Below are positions 6,698 to 14,361 of a stretch of 16,311 bases of DNA, one piece after another; the first letter of the stretch is position 1; the number at the start of each line of letters is the position of its first letter. The position numbers were made by a program, and so were the translations under genes. The stretch covers positions 1 through 16,311 of the forward strand of contig DUCA01000161.1 of assembly GCA_012960055.1 (NCBI GenBank), given 5' to 3'. Under the pieces are notes generated by a model. The model saw only the letters and a list, made by a program, of their open reading frames with translations, was not told the DNA's origin and made no database searches. The stretch comes from Cycloclasticus sp. (GTDB lineage Bacteria; Pseudomonadota; Gammaproteobacteria; Methylococcales; Cycloclasticaceae).

Positions 6698-7567
6698 TTA
6701 AGCCGGGTTGAATTCTAAAAGGGTTTGCTTCACTTTGTTCATCGCGTTCTTCTCAATCTGACGTATACGCTCGGCAGATACTTGGTACTTATCAGCCAGT
6801 TGGTGCAACGTTGATTTTTCTTCGCTTAACCAGCGCTCAGACAAGATAGCACGGCTACGCTCATCGAGATTATCTAAAGCAATTTGAAGCTGTGTTGAGT
6901 TGTGCGCCTTTTCATTGTGTGTTTCCACGACACTGGCTGGGTCATGCTCTTCGTTAGTAACGAAGGTAGCTGGTGTGTAGACAACGTCATCAGACTCGCT
7001 GTTGTCATCTTGATGGCCGTCAAAAGCCATATCAAAATTACTTAGGCGCTTTTCCATTTCGTACACGGCGGATTTATCAACGCCTAAGTCATTAGCAATG
7101 GCATCGGCTTCGTTTTCATTTAACCAAGCCAAGTTCTTTTTGTGCTTTCTTAAATTGAAAAACAATTTGCGTTGAGCTTTAGTCGTGGCGATTTTTACAA
7201 TGCGCCAGTTTTTAATCACAAACTCATGAATCTCAGATTTAATCCAGTGCACGGCATAAGATACAAGGCGAACACCCATATCCGGGTCGAAACGTTTAAC
7301 CGCTTTCATCAAGCCGATACTGCCTTCTTGAATAAGGTCAGGAAGCGCTAGGCCATAACCGCTGTAACTTCTGGCAATATGGATAACATAACGCATGTGA
7401 GATAAAACGAGTGTGCGCGCAGCTTCTAGGTCATTGTTGTCACGTAAACGTGAGGCCAGTTCTCTTTCTTGTTCGACCGTTAAAGCAGGCGCAGAAGAAA
7501 CAGATGCGATATAGGCATCTAAAGATCCAGCTGATAAATGAGTAGGTAATGCTAATGCTTGTGCCAT
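6698..7567 (-). CDS. rpoH: RNA polymerase heat-shock sigma factor sigma-32
   Basis: This 289-residue sigma-70 family factor directs RNA polymerase to heat-shock promoters. Region 2 contains LPDLIQEGSIGLMKAVKRFDP (about residues 75-95) and the core- and -10-binding YAVHWIKSEIHEFVIKNWR. The sigma-32-specific RpoH box QRKLFFNLRKHKK (132-144) is well kept, including the region linked to chaperone and FtsH control. Region 4 carries the -35-binding helix-turn-helix (TLHQLADKYQVSAERIRQIE, near the C-terminus). The length is typical. The ATG at 7567 is preceded by AGAGGG at a 6-base spacing. It lies downstream of ftsYEX but has its own promoter and an overlapping CIRCE-like operator, so HrcA repression is predicted. 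Confidence 0.97.
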   Translation of the reverse strand: MAQALALPTHLSAGSLDAYIASVSSAPALTVEQERELASRLRDNNDLEAARTLVLSHMRYVIHIARSYSGYGLALPDLIQEGSIGLMKAVKRFDPDMGVRLVSYAVHWIKSEIHEFVIKNWRIVKIATTKAQRKLFFNLRKHKKNLAWLNENEADAIANDLGVDKSAVYEMEKRLSNFDMAFDGHQDDNSESDDVVYTPATFVTNEEHDPASVVETHNEKAHNSTQLQIALDNLDERSRAILSERWLSEEKSTLHQLADKYQVSAERIRQIEKNAMNKVKQTLLEFNPA

Positions 7568-7597
7568 CGTTTCCCTCTAAGTGCGGCGCTAATGTAT

Positions 7598-7624
7598 TTA
7601 GCACTCACAATATAAGACTGCTAA
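7598..7624 (-). promoter_or_regulatory. CIRCE operator (HrcA site) upstream of rpoH
   Basis: On the plus strand, TTAGCACTC (7598-7606) is followed by a 9-base spacer and GACTGCTAA (7616-7624). The CIRCE consensus is TTAGCACTC-N9-GAGTGCTAA, so 17 of 18 arm positions match and the spacing is exact. The repeat begins at the edge of the -10 hexamer and covers the predicted transcription start of rpoH, a classic repressor position. The family knowledge is that CIRCE is bound by HrcA, which is kept active by GroEL and releases DNA on heat shock. Its binding here is inferred. Confidence 0.88.
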
Positions 7625-7653
7625 TTATAGCAATAGTTCCGTTTAGAAGGCAA
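7624..7653 (-). promoter_or_regulatory. Sigma-70-like promoter of rpoH
   Basis: Reading the minus strand, TTGCCT (7648-7653) and a perfect TATAAT (7624-7629) are separated by 18 bases. The expected start is about 7617, roughly 50 bases before the rpoH ATG and inside the CIRCE repeat. This gives rpoH a promoter independent of ftsYEX. Confidence 0.75.
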
Positions 7654-7670
7654 TTTTTGGCTGAACGAGT

Positions 7671-8630
7671 TTAACTTTCTAGCTCGGATAAATAACGGCT
7701 GACGACAATCCAAGAGCCAATAACACCAAGGGAAATGGAAAAACCAACCCATAAAGCAGCGTGAGCGAAGGGCATGTAGTTAAGATTGAATGAACTGTTA
7801 TATAGGGAGGCCAAGGAGCTAGTCGGTTCGTCTATCAGCCACACAGATAAATTAACGAGTAAGCAGGCAAATATGCCGCCAAAAAAGCCATACCAAAAAC
7901 CGCTATATAAAAATGGTCGCATGATAAATGAACGCGTTGCCCCAACAAGGCGGGTAATATCAATTTCATCACGGCGGCTTTGCAGTTCGAGTCGAATCGT
8001 GTTGCTGACGATGAGGAGCACGGCAAAACCTAACAGTATGGTAATGATGCTGACACCACGCTGGGCAATGTTAAGAATGCCATTGAGGCGATCAAGCCAG
8101 CCCATGTCCATTTGAACGAGGTGGATATCGGGCCGTTTTTTAAGCTCAGTAACGAGCAGGGCCAAATTGGCCTGGTTGTCAATACGGGCAATGGGCGTTA
8201 TTTGAATAACGTGTGGTAGTGGGTTGTCACCTAATGCGCTAATAGCAGAGCCAAAGCCGCTGTATTGACGGAATTCTTCAAGCGCCGCTTGCTTATCAAT
8301 GAGAATAGCTTGGGAGACTTTATTGTCGTGTTGTAACAGGGCTGATAATTCGGTGGCGCGTTGCAGTGTCACGGACTGATTAAGAAACACTGAGATGTTA
8401 TTGTTGAGGTCAATTTGGCCACTGACTGATTGCAAATTATTAATCGATACCAGCAAGCCTGATGGTAGCGATAAGGTGATGGCAATAACGCTCACCGTCA
8501 TCATGAAATTAAACGGCGTTCTAGAGAAACGACCTAAACTGGCAAAAAACGTGTGTAAATGAATGAGCAGGTAGGCGCGAAGACTTGCACTCATTGCGGG
8601 TTTTTGAATGTTGCTGCGACGTCTAGCCAT
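7671..8630 (-). CDS. ftsX: Cell division ABC transporter permease FtsX
   Basis: This 319-residue inner-membrane partner of FtsE couples ATP hydrolysis at the divisome to activation of periplasmic peptidoglycan hydrolases. It has a basic cytoplasmic start (MARRRSNIQK), a first span at about residues 41-62 and a large periplasmic loop (about 63-185) containing the FtsX extracellular domain. Three more spans follow, near 190-212, 236-258 and 285-308. The cytoplasmic segment RLELQSRRDEIDITRLVGATRSFIMRPF is typical for the FtsX/MacB-type permease fold. The start overlaps the end of ftsE by 8 bases, so the two are translationally coupled. The order ftsY-ftsE-ftsX-rpoH is the classic proteobacterial arrangement. 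Confidence 0.96.
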   Translation of the reverse strand: MARRRSNIQKPAMSASLRAYLLIHLHTFFASLGRFSRTPFNFMMTVSVIAITLSLPSGLLVSINNLQSVSGQIDLNNNISVFLNQSVTLQRATELSALLQHDNKVSQAILIDKQAALEEFRQYSGFGSAISALGDNPLPHVIQITPIARIDNQANLALLVTELKKRPDIHLVQMDMGWLDRLNGILNIAQRGVSIITILLGFAVLLIVSNTIRLELQSRRDEIDITRLVGATRSFIMRPFLYSGFWYGFFGGIFACLLVNLSVWLIDEPTSSLASLYNSSFNLNYMPFAHAALWVGFSISLGVIGSWIVVSRYLSELES

Positions 8631-9285
8631 GGTTGTCGACCATTTTCCCTTGAGACAATCTCAATGTGCGATATCCAATGCGTTGAATTAACGACACGTC
8701 ATGACTGGCAATCAGTACGGTAACGCCCACTTGATTAAATTGTTCAAACAAATGCATAATCTCTTCGGATAACTCGGGGTCAAGGTTGCCGGTGGGTTCA
8801 TCCGCCAGGATCATCGGCGGCCTGTTGACCACGGCGCGAGCAATGCCTATGCGTTGTTGCTCGCCGCCGGATAAGGTGATGGGGTAACGCTGTTCTTTAC
8901 CCAATAAGCCCACTTTATCGAGTGCTGCGCGTACACGGCGTTTAATTTCATGCCGATCAAGCCCGGCAATAATTAACGGTAATGAGACATTATCAAACAC
9001 GGTGTGATCGTAAAGCAGGCGGTGATTTTGAAAAATCATGCCGATTTTTCGGCGGGCATACGGCACGTTTCGTTTTGATATCCGGCCGATGTTTTGATTG
9101 TCTAACATCACTTGGCCTTGCGTGCTGCGCTCAAGGATCGCAATCAATTTAAGTAAGGTGCTTTTGCCAGCGCCAGAATGGCCGGTAAGAAAGGCCATTT
9201 CACCGTTTTGCAATTCAAAACTCACGTTTTTCAGCGCATCGGCGCCGCCAGGGTATCGTTTGCTAACGTTGATGAATTGAAGCAT
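8623..9285 (-). CDS. ftsE: Cell division ABC transporter ATPase FtsE
   Basis: This 220-residue cytoplasmic ABC ATPase pairs with FtsX at the septum. The Walker A motif GHSGAGKST is at residues 35-43, the Q-loop is in MIFQNHRLL (about 83-91), and the ABC signature LSGGEQQR is at 138-145. Walker B plus the D-loop, MILADEPTGNLD, is at 158-169, and the H-loop His is at 195. All catalytic elements are intact. The length is the family norm. It starts 5 bases after the ftsY stop with no obvious Shine-Dalgarno site, so its translation probably depends on ftsY. It overlaps ftsX by 8 bases. Confidence 0.97.
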   Translation of the reverse strand: MLQFINVSKRYPGGADALKNVSFELQNGEMAFLTGHSGAGKSTLLKLIAILERSTQGQVMLDNQNIGRISKRNVPYARRKIGMIFQNHRLLYDHTVFDNVSLPLIIAGLDRHEIKRRVRAALDKVGLLGKEQRYPITLSGGEQQRIGIARAVVNRPPMILADEPTGNLDPELSEEIMHLFEQFNQVGVTVLIASHDVSLIQRIGYRTLRLSQGKMVDNHG

Positions 9286-9290
9286 AAAGG

Positions 9291-10289
9291 CTAAGCGTCG
9301 TCGTTAGATTTTTCAAATAGCGCGTTAGTGAATTCCAGTGCATTAAATTCACGCAAATCGTCAATGCCTTCGCCGATACCAATGAATCGAATGGGTAAAC
9401 TGAATTGATTGGCGATGGCGAAAATAATGCCGCCTTTGGCCGTGCCATCCAATTTCGTCAGGGTAATGCCACTAAGCGGGGTTGCCTTGTTGAAGTTTTT
9501 AGCTTGAGCTAAGGCGTTTTGGCCAGTGCCTGCATCTAATACCAGCATCACTTCATGCGGTGCGTTAGGATCAATTTTTTTGATCACGCGCTCAATTTTA
9601 CTCAGCTCATTCATTAAATTAGTTTGCGTGTGTAACCGACCGGCTGTATCGGCCAGCAGCACATCCACCTTACGTGCACGGGCTTTTTCAAAGGCGTCAT
9701 AGATAACCGAGGCGGAATCCGCGCCGGTATGTTGAGCCACCACGTCGATGTCATTACGTTTGCCCCATTCTTGCAATTGCTCAATAGCGGCCGCTCTGAA
9801 CGTGTCGCCAGCGGCTAGCATGACACTTTTACCTTCTGCTTGCAGACGTTTGGCTAGCTTGCCAATGGTTGTGGTTTTGCCCATGCCATTAACGCCCACG
9901 ACTAAAATCACAAAGGGGCCTTCGCCATCAGGGATAGTCAGGGGTTGTTGGTTAGGCTCAAGAATAGACAGCATTTCTTCTTGCAAAGCGGCAGTCAGTG
10001 CTTGAGGGTCTGATAATTGTTTTCTAGCGACACGCTGCGTCAAGCTATCGATAATCCGTTGAGTCGCTTCAATGCCCACGTCCGCGCTAAGTAACAGCGT
10101 TTCCAAGTCTTCGAACAAATCATCATCGATTTGTTTTTTACCTAAAAAGAGGTTGCCCAAGCCACCGGTTAATCCCGTGCGTGTTTTGGTTAGTTGATTT
10201 TTTAGTCGCCCGAAGAAGTTTTCTTTAGGTTCTTCAATGTTTTCCTGTTTAGGAGTGTCGGTGTTTTTTTTCTTGCCAAATCCAAACAT
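9291..10289 (-). CDS. ftsY: Signal recognition particle receptor FtsY
   Basis: This 332-residue SRP-family GTPase docks ribosome-SRP complexes to the membrane for co-translational insertion. The short, charged N-terminal A region (about residues 1-25) is much smaller than that of E. coli FtsY. The N domain (about 25-110) is followed by the G domain: G1 GVNGMGKT at 132-139, DTFRAAA at 162-168, DTAGR at 214-218, and TKLDGTAKGG from 278. The GIGEGIDDL segment near 304-312 is also conserved. It is the first gene of ftsYEX and is divergent from the M16 peptidase genes, with 74 bases between the starts. Confidence 0.97.
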   Translation of the reverse strand: MFGFGKKKNTDTPKQENIEEPKENFFGRLKNQLTKTRTGLTGGLGNLFLGKKQIDDDLFEDLETLLLSADVGIEATQRIIDSLTQRVARKQLSDPQALTAALQEEMLSILEPNQQPLTIPDGEGPFVILVVGVNGMGKTTTIGKLAKRLQAEGKSVMLAAGDTFRAAAIEQLQEWGKRNDIDVVAQHTGADSASVIYDAFEKARARKVDVLLADTAGRLHTQTNLMNELSKIERVIKKIDPNAPHEVMLVLDAGTGQNALAQAKNFNKATPLSGITLTKLDGTAKGGIIFAIANQFSLPIRFIGIGEGIDDLREFNALEFTNALFEKSNDDA

Positions 10290-10363
10290 GATATCGTGTC
10301 TTTCCGAGGGGGTTTTTCGTAAAATGCCCGCTTTAAATGTGTTTACGGTTAAGTGAGAACAAA

Positions 10364-11737
10364 ATGAGAAAACTATCAGTCGTGGTTTTTATTCTGACAA
10401 TTTTTTATTCGTTAAGCAGTTTTGCTTCACCAAAAAATGAGTCTAATATGGTACACGAAAAAGTGCTAAAAAATGGCTTAAAAGTCCTAGTTAAGGAAGA
10501 TCGCCGTGCGCCGGTCATGGTGTCGCAAATTTGGTATAAGGTGGGCGCGAGTTATGAGCATGACGGCATAACTGGCTTATCGCATGTGTTGGAACATATG
10601 ATGTTTCAGGGAACGCAGAACCTAGAGCCCGGCGAGTTTTCAAAAATAATTGCTGAAAACGGCGGGCGTGAAAATGCTTTTACGGGTGCCGACTACACGG
10701 CGTACTTTCAAACCATGGAAGCGTCTCGTCTTGAAGTGAGTATACGCTTAGAAGCTGAACGCATGCAGAAACTAAAGCTACAAGAAAAAGAGTTCGTCAA
10801 AGAGCTGCAAGTTGTTATGGAAGAACGCCGCATGCGCACAGAAGACAAACCACAAGGGCAAACGTACGAGTACTTCAAAGCATTGGCGTATACCAGTAGC
10901 CCATACCGCAACCCTATTATTGGTTGGATGCAAGACTTAGAGGATATGAAGCTAGCCGACTTAGCCGTTTGGTATAAGCGTTGGTACGCGCCCAATAATG
11001 CCACATTGGTGGTCGTGGGGGACGTCCAATCTGCCGAGGTATTTAAGTTGGCAGAACAATATTTCGCGGCGATTCCGGCGGTAGAATTTGAAGCGGTTAA
11101 ACACAGAGTGGAAGTTCCTCAGTTAGGCGTTCGCCGTGGCGTCGTGAAACAGAAGGCTAAAGCACCGTATTTATTGATGGGATATAAAGTGCCGGTACTG
11201 AATTCAACAGACAATGAGCAAGACGTGTATGCGTTGGAAGTATTGTCTGGCATTTTGAGTGGTGGTGGCAGTTCACGCCTAGCGTCAAATTTAGTCCGAG
11301 GTGAACAAGTAGCGGCGAGTGTTAGTGCCGGTTATGACATGAATGCACGCTTACCTACGTTGTTTTTGTTTGACGGTATTCCAGCCGAAAGTAACACGCT
11401 ACAAGAATTAGAATCGGCCATTAAGGGGCAAATTAAGCTGCTTAAAGACACCTTAGTAACAGCGAAAGAATTAGATCGTATCAAGGCGCAAGTCATCGCT
11501 TCTGCGGTGTACGAAAAAGATTCAAATTTTTATCAAGCCATGCAATTGGGCATGTTGGAAACTGTGGGTATTGGCTGGCAAAAAGAGTCCGAGTATGTGG
11601 GCAAGGTCAAATCAGTGACGGTCGAACAAATCCAATCAGCGGCAAACAAATACCTTGTTGAAGATCATTTAACGGTGGTGCAAATGCTACCCCAGAACGA
11701 CGTTTTAGCTGCAAAGGAGTTAGCACATGTACGTTAA
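10364..11737 (+). CDS. Secreted M16 family zinc peptidase, catalytic subunit
   Basis: This 457-residue pitrilysin/M16B-type metallopeptidase has a signal peptide (MRKLSVVVFILTIFYSLSSFA). The inverted zinc motif HVLEH gives His74, Glu77 and His78, with the distal zinc-ligand Glu at 153 or 154 (VVMEERRMR). The second M16 domain follows, containing the GGGSSRLASNLVR segment. The protein is expected in the periplasm, where it should degrade or process peptides together with the paralog encoded next, as heterodimeric M16B enzymes do; this pairing is inferred. An in-frame ATG at 10337 would put nine residues before the signal peptide, so 10364 is chosen. The gene overlaps the following one by 11 bases. 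Confidence 0.93.
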   Translation: MRKLSVVVFILTIFYSLSSFASPKNESNMVHEKVLKNGLKVLVKEDRRAPVMVSQIWYKVGASYEHDGITGLSHVLEHMMFQGTQNLEPGEFSKIIAENGGRENAFTGADYTAYFQTMEASRLEVSIRLEAERMQKLKLQEKEFVKELQVVMEERRMRTEDKPQGQTYEYFKALAYTSSPYRNPIIGWMQDLEDMKLADLAVWYKRWYAPNNATLVVVGDVQSAEVFKLAEQYFAAIPAVEFEAVKHRVEVPQLGVRRGVVKQKAKAPYLLMGYKVPVLNSTDNEQDVYALEVLSGILSGGGSSRLASNLVRGEQVAASVSAGYDMNARLPTLFLFDGIPAESNTLQELESAIKGQIKLLKDTLVTAKELDRIKAQVIASAVYEKDSNFYQAMQLGMLETVGIGWQKESEYVGKVKSVTVEQIQSAANKYLVEDHLTVVQMLPQNDVLAAKELAHVR

Positions 11738-13046
11738 TCGGCGATATGTTATTGGGTTTGTTTTAGCTCTAGTCAGTACGATAAGTGCGGCATTGCCGAA
11801 CATTCAACACTGGGAAACTAAAAATGGTGCGAAGGTGTTTTTTGTGCCCACAAAAGGGCTGCCCATATTGGATGTTCAACTGGTGTTTGATGCGGGCAGT
11901 GCGCGCGATGGCAGTAAGAAGGGCTTGGCCGCATTAACCAGCACCATGCTTAATGAAGGCGCAGGTGGGCTAATGGCACAAGCTATTGCTGAAGAGTTGG
12001 AAAGCGTCGGAGCGCAATTAGGCGCGTCATCTTCTAGGGATTTCACGACGATAAAGTATAGAAGCTTAACCGACAAAACGGCATTAACGACATCGTGGGC
12101 GGTACTAAAAAAAGTGCTTAATCAGCCTGAATTTCCGCTATTAGATTTTAAGCGTGAAAAAGAGCGCACATTATTAGGCATTAAACGACGTGAAGAGTCG
12201 CCGGGTACGTTGGCACAACTCGCCTTATATAAGGCAATGTACAAAGATCACCCCTACGCGAATGCGATTGCAGGAGAGGTTGATTCCGTAACCAATATAA
12301 ACGTTGAGGACTTAATCAGCTTTTATAAAACGCACTACGTAGCAAAGAATTTGATAGTGGTGTTGGTGGGAGGTATTTCGCGTGACCAAGCCGAACAACT
12401 GGTCGGTGACTTGGTTAATGACCTGCCTGAAGGTGAAAAAACATCTAAAATTCAAACAGTTAAAGATGTAAAGCAAGGTGCTGAAATTCACCGAGAATAC
12501 TCATCTCAACAAACGCATTTGATGTATAGCCTGCCCGTGTTAACGCATAACGACGCGGACTATTTCGCTCTGTATGTTGGTAATCATATTTTGGGCGGCA
12601 GCGGTTTCAGCTCGCGAATCGTTAAAGACATTCGCGAAGAAAGAGGCTTGGCGTATAGCGCCTACAGTTATTTTCACCCAATGATAGAAAAAGGCCCGTT
12701 TCTTATGGGCTTGCAAACAAGAAATGAAAAAGTAGCAGAAGCGTCGACCGCAGTTAAGGCCGTGTTGAAAGAGTTTATTGACAACGGCCCAAGCGAAGAA
12801 GAGCTGATAGCAGCAAAGAAAAATATAAGCGGTGGTTTTGCGCTAAAGTTGGATAGTAATAAAAAACTGCTGGGTAATGTTGTGAGTATTGTGGCCAGTG
12901 GCGCGCCATTGGGTTATCTAGATCACTACCTACAAAACGTTAAGTCAATAACACGGGAACAAATACAAGATGCGTTTAAACGCCGCGTGGACATGAATAA
13001 GATGACCTTAGTCACGGTCGGACAAACTGTTGCAGAACAACAATAA
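11727..13046 (+). CDS. Secreted M16 family protein, non-catalytic subunit
   Basis: This 439-residue M16 paralog has a signal peptide (about residues 1-22, ending near ISAALPN). The zinc motif HxxEH is lost: the equivalent stretch reads GLAALTSTMLNEGAG. The C-terminal RGLAYSAYSYF motif, which contains the Arg/Tyr pair that M16 heterodimers contribute to the partner's active site, is intact. This is the usual division of labour in M16B heterodimers and fits its overlap with the catalytic gene. AAGGAG lies 7 to 8 bases before the ATG. It overlaps rsmD by one base (TAATG), which suggests coupled translation. It could also act as a chaperone-like subunit. Confidence 0.92.
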   Translation: MYVNRRYVIGFVLALVSTISAALPNIQHWETKNGAKVFFVPTKGLPILDVQLVFDAGSARDGSKKGLAALTSTMLNEGAGGLMAQAIAEELESVGAQLGASSSRDFTTIKYRSLTDKTALTTSWAVLKKVLNQPEFPLLDFKREKERTLLGIKRREESPGTLAQLALYKAMYKDHPYANAIAGEVDSVTNINVEDLISFYKTHYVAKNLIVVLVGGISRDQAEQLVGDLVNDLPEGEKTSKIQTVKDVKQGAEIHREYSSQQTHLMYSLPVLTHNDADYFALYVGNHILGGSGFSSRIVKDIREERGLAYSAYSYFHPMIEKGPFLMGLQTRNEKVAEASTAVKAVLKEFIDNGPSEEELIAAKKNISGGFALKLDSNKKLLGNVVSIVASGAPLGYLDHYLQNVKSITREQIQDAFKRRVDMNKMTLVTVGQTVAEQQ

Positions 13047-13624
13047 TGGTCGCTAAAGAAAACAAAGTTCGTATCATTGCTGGGCAATGGCGTGGGCGGA
13101 AGCTCGATTTCCCAACGGCAGATGGCTTGCGTCCAACAACAGATCCTATAAGAGAAACGTTGTTTAGTTGGCTGCAAGCTTATTTGCCATCGGCTAACTG
13201 TTTGGACTTATACGCCGGTAGTGGGGCCTTGGGGTTCGAAGCGGCCTCAAGAGGGGCAGAACACGTTGTGTTGGTAGAAAAAGACCGAGGTAGCGCTAAT
13301 TACCTAAAGAAAAACAAGGCGGTATTTCAAGCCAAGAACATACAAATCAAACAAATAGCCGCACTAAGTTATCTCGAGATGTGTCAAAAAAATGCAAATG
13401 CCTTATTTGATGTTGTCTTTCTGGACCCGCCTTTTAGAGATAACAACTTGGTAGAATGCGTTGAAAAGCTTGAGCAAAGCGGCTGTTTAGCAGATGATGC
13501 CGTTATTTATTTAGAATGTGAGCGAAAATTAGATTTAGACTTTATACCGGCCAATTGGCGTGAACGCCGCAGTAAAACGCGCGGGCAAGTTAAATTTAGT
13601 CTTTATCAACGAGAAAAAGTATGA
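13046..13624 (+). CDS. rsmD: 16S rRNA (guanine-966 N2) methyltransferase
   Basis: This 192-residue SAM-dependent methyltransferase modifies G966 of 16S rRNA (E. coli numbering). The N-terminal RIIAGQWRGRKLDFP (residues 9-23) and GLRPTTDPIRETLF (27-40) are hallmark RsmD sequences. The SAM-binding loop LDLYAGSGALGFEA is at 53-66, the acidic residue after strand 2 is in LVEKD, and the catalytic motif DPPF is at 127-130. The length is typical. It starts within the stop of the preceding M16 gene and overlaps coaD by 4 bases. The rsmD-ftsY neighbourhood is common in gammaproteobacteria; here the M16 pair sits between them. Confidence 0.96.
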   Translation: MVAKENKVRIIAGQWRGRKLDFPTADGLRPTTDPIRETLFSWLQAYLPSANCLDLYAGSGALGFEAASRGAEHVVLVEKDRGSANYLKKNKAVFQAKNIQIKQIAALSYLEMCQKNANALFDVVFLDPPFRDNNLVECVEKLEQSGCLADDAVIYLECERKLDLDFIPANWRERRSKTRGQVKFSLYQREKV

Positions 13625-14100
13625 GTAAAAAAGCAGTATACCCAGGTACGTTTGATCCAATCACTAACGGGCATATTAATATCATTGAACGCGCGGCTAG
13701 CTTGTTTGATGAAGTGATTGTTGGCGTTGCAAAAAGTGCCGGTAAATCACCGTTATTCGATTTGGCAGAGCGTGTGAATTTATCAAAAGAGTCGTTAGCG
13801 CATCTTTCGAATGTACAGGTGCATAGTTTTCAAGGTTTATTGGTGGATTTTGCAAAACAACAGCGCGCTAACATTATTGTGCGCGGCGTTCGTTCAATTG
13901 CCGATTTTGAATACGAAAAGCAAATGGCGGGAATGAACCAACAAATGTTTACAGAGCTGGAAACCGTGTTTCTAACGCCGCATGCGCAGTGGGCGGATTT
14001 ATCATCTACCCTCGTGCGAGATATTGCGCGATTTGGCGGTAATGTGTCCGGCTTCGTATCCCCCGAAGTTTTTAACGCAATCAGTAAAAAAAGTACTTAA
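13621..14100 (+). CDS. coaD: Phosphopantetheine adenylyltransferase
   Basis: This 159-residue enzyme performs the penultimate step of coenzyme A synthesis, converting 4'-phosphopantetheine and ATP to dephospho-CoA. The nucleotidyltransferase motif TNGH is at residues 15-18 after YPGTFDP, RGVRSIADFEYE is at 88-99, and the SSTLVRD motif of the ATP site is at 128-134. The full length matches the hexameric bacterial enzyme. The ATG overlaps the rsmD stop by 4 bases, and the ferredoxin gene starts 2 bases after its own stop, so the three genes are coupled. Confidence 0.98.
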   Translation: MSKKAVYPGTFDPITNGHINIIERAASLFDEVIVGVAKSAGKSPLFDLAERVNLSKESLAHLSNVQVHSFQGLLVDFAKQQRANIIVRGVRSIADFEYEKQMAGMNQQMFTELETVFLTPHAQWADLSSTLVRDIARFGGNVSGFVSPEVFNAISKKST

Positions 14101-14102
14101 AG

Positions 14103-14354
14103 ATGTCATTAATTATTACCGACGAATGCATCAACTGTGATGTATGTGAGCCAGAGTGCCCCAATGATGCCATTTATATGGGTAAAGAAATTTACGAAAT
14201 CCACCCGCATTTATGTACCGAATGTGTAGGGCATTTCGGTGAGCCGCAGTGCGTGGAAGTTTGTCCGGTTGAGTGCATTCCAAAGGACGAAAATAATCAG
14301 GAAACACACGATCAGTTGATGTTGAAATACCAGCGGCTGATGCAAGCGGAGTAA
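14103..14354 (+). CDS. 2[4Fe-4S] ferredoxin, Allochromatium/YfhL type
   Basis: This 83-residue cytoplasmic electron carrier has nine cysteines: 9, 12, 15, 19, 38, 41, 50, 54 and 58. The first motif is CxxCxxCxxxCP. The second is expanded, CxxC-x8-CxxxCP, followed by an extra Cys and a charged C-terminal helix (ETHDQLMLKYQRLMQAE). This is the layout of Allochromatium vinosum ferredoxin and E. coli YfhL, which have an unusually low-potential cluster. The sequence CINCDVCEPECPN is almost identical to the remembered Allochromatium protein. Its redox partner is unknown. It sits 2 bases after coaD and 7 bases before the gamma-glutamyltransferase gene. Confidence 0.96.
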   Translation: MSLIITDECINCDVCEPECPNDAIYMGKEIYEIHPHLCTECVGHFGEPQCVEVCPVECIPKDENNQETHDQLMLKYQRLMQAE

Positions 14355-14361
14355 ATAAACA

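Noticed and set aside
7786..8115. Plus-strand open frame of 109 codons opposite ftsX
   Set aside because: It is antisense to a clear ftsX, resembles no family, and has biased composition typical of a shadow frame.
10297..10325. Possible promoter for the M16 genes (TAAAAT at 10320-10325)
   Set aside because: No acceptable -35 hexamer lies at 16-18 bases, so it is not listed as a feature.
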